Positions 38,201-49,273 of a stretch of 64,000 nucleotides of DNA are shown piece by piece (position 1 is the first letter of the stretch; each line of letters starts with the position of its first letter). The notes beneath the pieces were generated by a model. The model was not told where the DNA came from, searched no databases, and worked only from the letters and a program-made list of their open reading frames with translations. The position numbers and the translations under genes are program-made. This stretch comes from Acanthaster planci (Eukaryota; Echinodermata; Asteroidea; Valvatida; Acanthasteridae), in assembly GCF_001949145.1 (NCBI RefSeq), contig NW_019091462.1, positions 62,001-126,000 on the forward strand, given 5' to 3'.

Positions 38201-41200
38201 CTTGAACAGGTCTTCTACTAGAATCGGCTAATGCTGATAATTTATGAAAAAATCATAGTTTTTATATATTGATTGCATCAAAGATGTTGCTTTGTTAGTT
38301 TTTTAGGTAGTTTTGAGAATAGGTTAAGAATCAGACAGCAGGATGATTAATTGTGAAAATAAGGTAAGCCAACCAACCCTCACAAGGCTTCAATAACAGA
38401 ACTGAAAAAAAGCAGAATGGTAAGTAAATTAGAAAAGGACTGGGAAAATGGTTTAACTTTTTACTGAACCTTACATGAAAAGCACCGGATTAGATTTCAG
38501 AGCTGAAGATATTACTGAGGTAACCATGATACTTACAAAACTGTAAAGGAGTTAACATGGTTTTTGGATGACTTTGGTAACCTGTTAACACGGCTGGAAC
38601 AGGTTTCTGTCTTTCAGATCCACTGTCTTCATCACTATCATCACCATCATGCTCATCCCTGTCTTCATCATCGTCATCAGCAATGACTCCCTGGCCCTGA
38701 GTCACCTCAAGGTCCCAGGCTGAATTTTTACCTTGGCCAGGTATCACTGGTTTCACTATGAATAGATGAACAATTGCACGCAGTGTAAAAACAGCAGCAG
38801 TGTTACATCATCAAAACTGGATTTTGTTTTTCAGGAAATGGTTACGTGTTTCCAGGGTTGTCTGGATAAAGAGAACCCTGGATTGTAAAGAGACTCTGAT
38901 GAATTAACAGCCTTGGAATACTCCCAATATTAGCACAACTACTCTTCACTCAACTAATTTTCATCCTTTTTAAAAATGTACACTCTCGCTCTGTGTAAGG
39001 TAAATAATAGTTTACATGTGTACCTAATGCTTATTTTCTCTGTTTGAGAAGATCTATTTTAATCTTCGATCTGGACAATTAATCCACTTTCTTCTGTAAA
39101 CAATGCAATTAATATAACAATTTTCAGTTAAACGTTTAAGTTTGTCTAATCAAACATTTCCGGTCTTTTAAGCACTGTGAGTTGCTTCAGGCAATTGTGC
39201 ATAAACAGTCATGCTTGTTTCAATTTATTCCATTAACTTCATCAAATCCAAAAGGGTTCATCCACAATCTGGGTCATAAACTAAACTGAACTTTTTTTTC
39301 TCTGGTTTTCTTTTTTGCTGGATTCAAATAAATGTATGCTGCTTTCAGCGTTACTGCTAGTAACATTAAACATCTGCACGGACAGCAGGAACAATGCTTA
39401 CAGGAAAACACTCCTTGCAAAATACCAGCAATTCTTCAAAATTGTTACTGCTGATCTTAAAAGTAACTTTGCATTTGTATACTGTACAATTGACAAAATA
39501 AGGACAGCAGTCCGAGGGCGTCTGAGCAGACAGGAAACTAACTCAGGTTACAGAGCCACAGGAAAGACCAAACCATTAATCATAGCTTTATGTGCTAATT
39601 ATTCATCATTTCGATTTTTAATGAGTTGAAATATGAGTCTTATTTCCAAGGATAAACAGTCCTTGTCACTATTCCAAGGCTCTAAAGGAAAAAACATACT
39701 TTAAATGATTTCCTTCAGACATGTGAAACTATTTTCAGACAACAATTCCAATGACCAAACAGAGTCCACTGTGGATTAAATAGAAAAAGTGCATAGACAC
39801 TCTGATTCTCCGACTATAATTGGATCGTCACGTTTAAGTTCTCCAGACCAGTGCACTGCTGCTGTCTCACATGATGTGGAATAAGCTTTTTGCCAGCAAT
39901 GCACACCTGGTACTCTAGTAAGGTCTGGTGTCTTCAGACCATTCTTACCTATTATGGAGAGTGTCGTAAGGGCTGATGGAACTCTGCACATGCTTAATAC
40001 CCCAAATCATGAGAGACTGCAACAGTATTAGCTTGGGTAATTCTAATGCGATTCTGTTAGTTTAAATGGCAAACTGGAGATTCTAGACTCTTTTCAAGTT
40101 TAGTTCACAGATGTCTTGTTGCAGAGATATAATTTATTTCATAACATATATGGAATTTGTGCACCCGTCCCCAAGAAATGGAGCGAAGAAATCTTCCCAC
40201 AGTGCCCCTTTTTTAATCAGATGCTCCACAAGAAATTAAGATGTGTGGTCCAGTCTGTGCTGTATTTTCACTTTACGGTACTCTCATAAAAAAAATATTT
40301 TTAACAATCAAACAAAAAGTTGATGAAAAAAGTTGAGGGAAATGTTCCCACTTCTACGGTGGATGTGACACTTGGTGTACAATTGCCAGCCTTGAGTCTC
40401 ATAAAATAGCATTCACATCAGTCTTAACACTTGTGACTTTTGGGAAGAAAGGGGACAGTGCCTATAATATGGAAATGGTCCATGACATTATGCCCAATGT
40501 ACAATTGCCAGCCTTGAGTCTCATAGCATTCACATCAGTCTTAACACTTGTGACTTTTGGGAAGAAAGGGGATAGTGCCTATAATATGGAAATGGTCCAT
40601 GACATTATGCCCAATGTAGAACTATAGGGTGGAACTTACCTGGTTGGTCTAGCATCTGTAGAAGGTCATCAATTGTCCTGACCTGAGTCATTCCATACAT
40701 TACTGCAGGGGGTATCTGCAAGATAGAAAGTGCACATATTCTATCAACAGAGCAGGAACTACAAGTTACATTGATAAACACCTTTATGTTTGATTTGACT
40801 GGTAAGCTGATCGGATAAAGAAAGCCTGAACACACTTTTATTTTAAAAACTTCACAAAATGAGAGTTTTAGACTGTATGTGAAATTATCTTCTGTAAATG
40901 AAGATCTAAACTCTTTTTAAGTGCAATTCTTAGGCTAATATGTGACCAGCTCTAAAAAAATGGGTAGTAAGTCACCTGATTCAGGTTACGAGTTTTTGAT
41001 GTGGCTTGGATTCTGTACATCAAAAGTTATATCATTTGATATATGAATGACCCCTGCAGCATACTGCATTCTTTAGATACACAGACATGAGTATATCCAC
41101 ATTTTCAGATTCAATAAATAACACTTTTCGAGAAAAAGCTCATAAAGTGTAGCGCTTGGAAACACGATTCCGTATACGATTTCCAACTGATTGATCAATT

Positions 41201-42460
41201 TCTCATCTTTATTCATCAGTATCCATATTTGTAATCACAAATTCTAAAAATATAAATATTATAGAACCTATTAAATGAAAAAAAACCCACAAAATCACGT
41301 TTTGAAGAAATTTTGCCCTCTCCAAATAGAACAGGCCATGACATGTTTTGGCATTGCATGACTTTTTCCACATATGGGTTAAGCTATGAAAGCACTGTTC
41401 ACAAATTGGCTCGGTCAGTGCAGTGTGCATCATGGTACTGATCCTGCAAAACAACTTTTTCTACAAAAGCAGTGGATGTAGTAGGATTGCAAGTATTGAT
41501 AGTTTCTTGTTTTTCTTAGAATGCAATGAAAGGCAGCCACATCCTTTTCTGTTCGCAAGGCCCCTCTCCTTTGGCAAATGCCTCACAATAGATTCCAACT
41601 GGGTCATTGTATCCAATCTGCCAAGCAAGTTGGCAGTGCTTGTGCAAAAATGCATGGGGTAAAAATAACTTGATTGCCACACAAAGTCAGGTTTGACAAA
41701 CTTCAGTGGGTCTTTATCTTTAAAGTTTCAAAATGAAATAGAACCCTGTGTAGCATAATGAATGCTATAAAATGCATATAATACAAACACATGCAGGTAG
41801 GCCTACATTAAAATGTAGCCTAGTTTGTAAAAAGTTTTGAGCGCTAAAATTGAGGACACTGTTCTACAACATGGTATTCAAAAGTTTCTGGAGTGCCACA
41901 CCCTACTTTTTACCCCATGTCTACCAACCTCATCGCTACCGTGCCCAACCCAAAGCCTCCCCATGCGTCGACACCTGGTGAAAAGCCTTGTCAGCCACTA
42001 TAGAAGTTCTTGGTCAACTCCTGTGCTCTCTAACAATGCTCTAGTCAATTCCTTTCGTTTCACATTCATTCGGCTGGTGAAATAATTACCCTCAAATAAA
42101 AAAATATATTTGTGTTTACATACGATAACAGTACAACGACTGAAAGTACATGCAAAACGAGAACTATTGCTCGGCCAGGTGCTTCATGGAGTATGCACCT
42201 GTAGAAGTGTTGTCAAATCCCTTGCAATACGCATCGGGGACTGTCAGGACTGTGTTTCCACATGGCCAAAGTTTTTCAGATAAGTGAGCAGTAGCTTTAG
42301 CGGCGAGATTCAAGATCACACTATGGAGCTACTAGTTATAACTTACCTGAGTTGGCAGGGCGTTTATCTGTATATACAATGTCACCACTGCCACCCAAAC
42401 GACGAAGACGCGGAGTAGGTATCCAACACAATTAGCAATATACGTAACCGCACGATCCAT
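35210..42460 (-). CDS. Secreted VEGF/PDGF-family growth factor with BR3P-like tail, 6 coding exons
   Basis: Exons in transcript order: 42460-42347, 40715-40640, 38755-38537, 37855-37674, 37233-36986 and 35324-35210; 317 residues, all phases match. Residues 1-38 contain a signal peptide (VFVVWVAVVTLYIQINALPT). Residues 64-136 are a propeptide with an Asp/Glu-rich run. The cystine-knot domain starts at Cys145 (CIPREAVIQV) and shows the family signature C145, C169, RCGGCCN (174-180), C186 and CxC (C227, C229). NIT and NHT (220-225) are N-glycosylation sites. The tail has repeats of the form C-x9/10-CxCxC (CPARKLWDPVRCQCVC and CLKRQEWDDNSCSCTC), like the BR3P repeats of VEGF-C/D, and stops inside a further repeat. 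Such dimers bind VEGFR/PDGFR-type receptors. Upstream in-frame codons back to 42607 exist, but the Met at 42460 gives the best leader. Confidence 0.88.
36973..36985 (-). CDS. Alternative C-terminus of the VEGF-like factor by intron retention
   Basis: If the weak donor at 36985-36984 (CAG|gttaat) is not used, the frame continues through Arg-Leu-Met-Pro to TAG at 36975-36973. That form has about 283 residues and lacks the last BR3P-like repeats and the basic RRRCK end. The spliced form joins 36986 to 35324 in frame and adds 37 residues. The two forms would differ in tail charge, much as VEGF isoforms differ. Confidence 0.45.
40377..40619. repeat. Tandem duplication, about 120-bp unit, two copies
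   Basis: Unit 1 begins GTACAATTGCCAGCCTTGAG at 40377 and unit 2 begins with the same sequence at 40499. They are nearly identical, apart from a 5-base difference (AAATA present only in unit 1) and rare substitutions. It lies in the intron just downstream of the second VEGF-like exon, only about 20 bp from its donor. Confidence 0.9.
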
Positions 42461-43870
42461 TCTGACCGCAGCGCGGGTATCACGAACAACCCTTATCCAC
42501 TGCTGCACAAATGGCACACTACCTCTGAAGAGCAAACACTTGTTGGTGCGTCCTAAGTTCACTGCACTTGTAAGGCTTAATCTTTTCAAAGCAAAACGCT
42601 TGAACAAAAAGGGACAACCGAAATCTGGCTTAACTGTGAAAACTATTGCAGTTTATCCGTTTATTGGTTGCACGGTGAATCACTTATATTGGAGTTTTAA
42701 AGGTTAGAATGTCCGGCGAAAAACCGAAATCTCGATCACGTGGTAAGAAGTGAGTCTCATCAACACCAGTTGATGCCACGCTCAAGTTGTTATGCGGTCA
42801 AAACTCTCGACAGAAATAAAACAACACAGATGCCAGGAATGAGGCATTTTCCCTCTTGTGACGGTTGTTTAATTGTAGTACACGTGTTTAAATACTTAGT
42901 GCCCATCCTGGTTTGTGCTAGTCCTGCATACATGGTAGAATTTGTCAACTTCCTATACTGCATTGTGGTCAAGGAAACATTCAAGCAGGATCGAGCTTTC
43001 GCACCAATGTACTATCATCATCTCCCTGAATGCGTTGCGGAAGGTGGGTGGGTAACCCGATCAACGAGTCACACGCGAGGCAGGAATTTGATGATTCAAG
43101 ATTAATAGGGTCCAATTTAGAGGGCTGTCCCAACCGATTTGTGGGTTGCGTTCTACTTTTATGTGGTGACTCAGTTCACCGCATACAGTCTACAAACTGC
43201 CCATCAATTTCATTCCTAAAGCCGATTGTAATAACCCTACAGAGATAAGTCGCTTTTTAAAGGGACAAGGCAATCAATCTATTTTACTACAACCCTTGAA
43301 ATCGCATCTTTGTGTTTTAATTAACCTTATTCCAATTTTGTTTTACTATTTGAATCTGTGTTTTGGAGCTTTTGTGGTATTATGCTAATTTAATTTGCAT
43401 ATGCTTGAGCAAAACCTTGATGTCATCCCAGTCACTGAACTCCAATTGTTGTATTGAATTTTACACAAAAATACTGGTCTTTGTTATATTTTGCAGTGAT
43501 AAATTTCCATTTCGTTGGCAATTTATTGTTTTGTAAGTATAGGCCTATGGCAAGTAACCTTTTTCGGAAATGTTTTCAAAGAGCAACTTTTGTGTTCAAA
43601 ATCTAAATATGAAAATGTGAACTGATCAGTGTCTTTTCTGATTCAAATAATTAGCAACAGCCATTTTGTCCGGAAAAGCTTGCACTTTTCAATTCACTTA
43701 ACTTCAAAACGATATGAAATAGTAAATTGAAGAAGTGTATGAAGACGCACAAAAGGTGAATCAAATAATTTATTTAAGTTACCCATTTCGTGAACACTGT
43801 TTAAAAATATTCCATGTTGTAGCAGTCAGTCACCAATCCTTATGGTTTATCAAAGCGAGGTCCCCCCCCC

Positions 43871-43893
43871 CACACACACACCCACACACACGC
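43871..43893. repeat. (CA)n microsatellite
   Basis: An interrupted CACACACA tract follows a poly-C run at 43862-43870. It is a likely polymorphic simple repeat. Confidence 0.9.
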
Positions 43894-45558
43894 GCAGAGA
43901 TGTCACAAAACATACATTATTTATTTTAATATTTATAGAAAGCCGCCGTGAGTTATCAAACATTAACAGAAGTTGTTGGGTTAGTGGCGGAAGTCTTCTT
44001 CCTCCATGGTCGAATTGAAGGTCACTCCGAGCGTGACATAGGCCTGTAGCCCAACAATTTTGAAAGCTCGAACAAGAAAAAATATCTACTCTTCATATAA
44101 TATGTTCGGGACATTATAGTTCAGTGGATTCCTCTACAGTTAACATTCTCTAAGTTTCATTACTCTTCTGGTACATTCCGCCATCGTACAGTATGATTTT
44201 CGCATTGTACATGTATTTATTTCCTTGTTCTTCGATTGGTTCATGTGACGAGCTCATGTTCCCCATTGAGCTGCGTACGTTATCATCGATAGAGGGCGGG
44301 ATATACACGGGGCGGCTCTGAACAATGCTGCAAGGATTGTAGGCTTTTTCATGTATACAAATTTTGTATCTGACATCACCAACACAAAAGCGCAAGCTAA
44401 AATACTTGCTTCTCTTTTTACCTGATGCACCTAGTACTTAGAACTGCATACATAATTTATTGCCAGGAACCAAGGGGAAAATGGCGATAAAACAGTTGGT
44501 TGAAGAGCCAGCTGCATGTGCACAGCTTGTATCATGGAGCCGGAGATTTTTATTGTTGGCTTAAGTTGTCAATTCAGATGCGCCGGTTTTTTTACGATGG
44601 TATGCTGTCTAATAAATATCAGATAAGCTTGGGAATTCGCATAATCCCTCGCTGAACGATAACCTTGACAGTAATACTGGTTTTAGTTTACGGCAGCCAG
44701 AGGTGCGGTGAACTATTCCCCAAGGCCTGCAATGCTTGACGTACGATGGGTGGGCCAACGTGTATTGATACAACAAATTAAACAAGCTTATTTACACTGT
44801 ACATGTATACTTGGACTGGTTATAAATGGACAACATGTGGTTTCTAAAATACTAAAAACTACATTTTTACCACCTGGCGCGTGGTAGGTGAGAAAGTACA
44901 TTCACGATATTTAATGTCACCAGTGAAATCAATAAGATGGAAGTGTTAAAATATTTGCCAATAGTTCCAACAAACTGCTTCTGGCGAATGACTAACTGGA
45001 TGGAGCGACTGTTTGCTGGAAGCGAGCTCCTTTCACGTACGGGGAAGTATGGGTTACGGGGGGGAACAGATTATGCAGAACCAGTGAGGTCACCTTCGAG
45101 GGGACGGAAGGCACGGTGCACGGGGGACGTGCCCTCCGGAAGTTCGTGTCCTAGGATGCCCTGGCCCCCTCCCCCAAAATTTGAAATGTAAAAAAGCTAT
45201 GTACAAGGCAGCAACAGATTTTTTTTTACTGCCCCTTGAAAACTGTGTGCATGATCCCCGAGCCCCTCGGAGAATGCAGCAAAAATGCCACGATGATTCA
45301 AAGTTTGAAAGGGAGGGGTGTTCGTGACCAATGTTACCCCTTGAAACGTAAGAAGACACGTTTAGACCGACCTAATCATGCTCAGCCCGTGCTGCTGGTA
45401 ACATGCTCAGTCAGTAACATACCCTCAGTGAGCTGAGATGATGGCAATATCAGCCAACAGAGAGGGCGACAGAGAATTCCTTTTCCTTCATCTACATTTC
45501 AAGCAACCCTCATAATTTCAACACATCCCGAGCTCTTAAAACTCCCCATACGTTGGAG

Positions 45559-45918
45559 ATGATCATTATTGTTAAGTATTTCTTGCAGGGAAACCAAGGA
45601 TTCATCAAAAGTTCTCCAGGCATTGTATCTCTCAAGCCTGAAGAAACCTGTTGAAAAGAGAAAATGAGAAGCAGTTACATTTTAGCCATGAGAGGAAAAC
45701 CCAAATTCTGTGCAAAACCCACGGAATCAGTTAGGGAATGATCATTATTGTTAAGTATTTCTTGCAGGGAAACCAAGGATTCATCAAAAGTTCTCCAGGC
45801 ATTGTATCTCTCAAGCCTGAAGAAACCTGTTGAAAAGAGAAAATGAGAAGCAGTTACATTTTAGCCATGAGAGGAAAACCCAAATTCTGTGCAAAACCCA
45901 CGGAATCAGTTGGGGAAT
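45559..45918. repeat. 179-bp tandem duplication (two copies)
   Basis: The segment beginning GATCATTATTGTTAAGTATT at 45561 recurs at 45740, with the two copies almost identical over about 179 bp (TTAGGG versus TTGGGG near the ends). The second copy runs directly into the SINE head at 45925 on the minus strand. The duplicated unit is therefore probably the SINE body or tail, present twice downstream of one head. Confidence 0.92.
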
Positions 45919-45924
45919 GATAAC

Positions 45925-46000
45925 CCATTTCGCATGTGGACATAACCGGGAATCGAACCCGGGCCGGTGAGGTGAAAGGTGAGGAAATACGCCAACCTGA
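45925..46000 (-). mobile_element. tRNA-derived SINE head
   Basis: On the minus strand a perfect B box with T-arm stem (CCCGGGTTCGATTCCCGG) lies around 45963-45946. An A-box-like TTGGCGTATTT precedes it near 45997-45985, and GACATAACC-type sequence follows. It does not fold as a full tRNA. The 179-bp duplicated unit lies on its 3' side. Confidence 0.6.
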
Positions 46001-49000
46001 AATCCATCGAAAAAAAGTTTAGTCAACCAAAACGCAGAAACCCACACTTGTGCCAAGTCGCAAATGTCAGACAGCCAATCCATAAAAAGACATGCAAGCA
46101 AGACCTCTTTCTCTTCCTCTTCCCTTGAGACGACTCGTAACGAATGCATCCGTGGGTCTCCAATGGCACGAGACCTCACTACGAGCAAATTGGAGGAGGT
46201 ACATGCACGTGCATTTATACCTCACCCCGATGTAAAACTTGTCCGGCACGACTCGGGTTCCTGGCGAATAATTCGGCTGAATCGATTGAGTTACCTTGGT
46301 TATCTATTACTGAAGAGAAAACCCCCAGAAACTGTAAAAACTTCAGAGTGTGTTGTTCGATTATATCATTCGCTTGATTCAGCAGAACAATTTTTACCGG
46401 ACACAAAATGTGAAAAAGATTCAACAATTGGCCCATCTACATACGAATGAGTTTAACTGCTTAAAACATAGGATAAAATCCTTGATTGGTTATCCAGTTC
46501 GATCAAAATGAACTCCAAGACGACAAAACAGGATTTATCCGTTACAGAACATAGGCTAGTTTTGTCACAATTCATTTCATGAGCTAATTTTATGGAATAT
46601 GTACCTTTTGGGTACACATGACTGGGAAATATGCATCCTGTCAATTACTTCAAACTACTGCCGGTCTCTCTTGATCCCTTCACACAGCCACAGTATTACT
46701 CGGCATTCCACCACAGAGTGTATCGATCTCTGTGAATAAAACATGATCACAAAACGACAGAACTCTTCCTGAATTTGGTGTGAGTATGGAGTCAGGAATT
46801 GCCGGAGATATTTACTTAAGGTACTCCCAAATGCACGATGGAGTGTCACCGATCGACAAATGCCACACCAGACGGACAGATGAACGTGGTACGATTTTTA
46901 GCGGGAATTTTCCCCATCCCCCCCCAATCGATGGGCATAATGACATACGCTCGCTTTTAGCGCAAGCTCGGGAGATCGCACCCTCTTCACAGAGGAAAAG
47001 GGCAACTTTTTTCCTCCACATGGGAATAATTACTCCTGCGAGTGTCTTCGCACCTTTTGGAGTGTGCTCCGCGTGCTCCGGCCGGTAATGGCCACTGGAA
47101 TAATTTATGACAAGTCTTTACAAGAAATACTCACCTCGCATCAGGTATGGACGCGGGGGGGGGCTCGGTGAAGAGGCTCGGGGACTTGTTTTACATAGTT
47201 TGGAGTGTCTTCTTGGTTGGCCGTCAATCTGACGAAGGAAGACACGAGGCTTCTCGACTCGAGACCTGGAGTCTCGGATCTGCCAGTAATTTACAGGTGA
47301 AGCTTACCAAGTAGATACTAAGATCTCGTCCGACGGCAGCAGGACTTCAGATGTACATCTGAAAGATTGGTAAACAAGTACCTCGACAATGAGGTCCAAT
47401 GGAATGTTTGAGATGGGCATAGAAAATTGACATTTCAGAGAGTCTCTTAAAGTGCATCCTTGAATATTCTCCAACTTTGTAAACCGAGGATTTAAATATA
47501 TAATCAAACTTGAAAAAATTAATTTAATTCACCACAGCAACTTACAATGCAGTATGCGTAAATACGCTGAACTTAACTTTACTAATCCTAAGTATATCGA
47601 AATTCCTTACAATTACGTTGTTGGTGTCCCCAAAATTTTGCCAACATTGAACGCCGATGTTCTATTTCCCTTACTGTATATCGAGCTTGGCCTAATTTCT
47701 TTTGTAAATGCGTCTCAGACAGACATCAAGTTAAGAGCAAAGGAGAACGGGAAAGAAAAGTTAGAAATTAACTACGCTGAAATCTTGGTCAGCCAGGGAA
47801 AATTCACCCGCTCCATCATCACAGATGCCAGGCACGTCAACTCCAACAAGTGAGTGTCAGTTCCCTCCCACGTTGCAATGATGACCCACATCAAAGCAGA
47901 CGAAAATAAAGTAACATTCTAGCCATCAAAAAGATGACGATAAAATTGAAAAATCGTTTCCTGCGAGTTTTTTATCTTCAGTCGGCGCCAGAGACGGCCC
48001 ATATATTCCGTCATTCAAGGCGCTCTGCAAACACGAGGGTCGGGGTCTCTTGACACTTCTCTTCTCTTGTTCTTTCATCATCGAGAAACGGCGGGGTAAT
48101 GCAAGGCTTACGTTTCCCTTTTTGTGGCTGCGTACAAGTTTAAAATTGTTTCATTTCTCCCGAATTTGCTATAACTTGCACGTGGCAATGTTGGAAGATA
48201 ATTTATTGGAGGCAAACTGTGTACTGACATTTTGGTGTTTTTTGACACACAATGAGTGACTCATCTCATCACACAGGGAATTAAAAATCACTGCACTTCA
48301 ATTCGTTTGTTCTGTAGAATTTAATCACTTACAAAAGATGCATTGGCCAGACTATAGCATTGGAGAATTCAATTTCCTTTTGCTCTCATATACATGTATT
48401 TCCACTCATGATTATGCCACGTCAGGCACAGTTTGAAGACCTCATTGATTACGAGGAATCACCGGGAAAAGTTAACTGTTTAATTAATGCATTTTAATAA
48501 AGATATTTTTATACTGAAATTGTGGATTTCTCGGAGAAGCTGGGATGGTGTGGATCACAATTCACGATAAGACCATAAACAGCTCTCCTGTTTGTACTGG
48601 TACATATTTTAATGACGCTGTATGTCAGGGCAACTTGTATAATCGGTGTTATCTGCATGACTCAGGTGGGCGGATGAGTTCCCTTGACAGAAGGGGAACG
48701 AGGGGTAGACCGACACAGGTGCTGCATTAACCTGCATGCATCTTATTAAACCAGCCGAGCTACATTCGTGAATATTGGTATATTCGGGAAGCCAAAGTCA
48801 TGACAATTCCTAAGAGATGCAATAAAGTAGGCTTAAATTATTTCTTAAAAATATACAAATTCAACCCAATTAAGCTGTTTTCATTTGCACTCGGACAAAG
48901 CGTTCCAAAGAGGAAAGTGAACAAAAGTGATGAAGAGGGGCAGCCTTCCGAGGATGTTTGTGAAGGGGCAGTCCAGTGGGAGGCACTGTGGAAGACTGTT

Positions 49001-49241
49001 TTTGCACAGAATGGCCATGCGCACCATCTACATAACCTTCGTTCAACTTTTTTTTTCCACTTTAACAGTTAACACCTGTACATTCATTTTCGTACCTCAC
49101 AGTACGTTATCAAGCAGATTTTCACCATGTGGCCTATCACCGTTTTATTGGAGATTAATCACAAATGGTAAATGTTTCCAGTCTCTCATTAAATGTATAC
49201 ACGCTAAAATTTCCTTTAACCCAAAGTGTTAATTATCAAAT

Positions 49242-49273
49242 GTAAATTTACCTATAGGCCTAGGTAAATTTAC
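49242..49273. repeat. Short palindrome
   Basis: GTAAATTTACCTA at 49242-49254 is the exact complement of TAGGTAAATTTAC at 49261-49273. A further GGTAAATTTAC follows at once. No function is evident. Confidence 0.6.

Noticed and set aside
42461-42607. Extending the VEGF-like protein upstream to an ATG at 42607
   Set aside because: The extension would put about 49 non-hydrophobic residues before the signal peptide; the Met at 42460 is a better start.
46064-46450. 128-codon plus-strand frame
   Set aside because: Several other frames on both strands are open over the same stretch, and the protein shows no recognisable pattern or splice context.
47554-47853. 99-codon plus-strand frame (MRKYAELNFTNPKYIEIPYN)
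   Set aside because: Composition is moderately protein-like, but there is no recognised family, promoter or splice partner.
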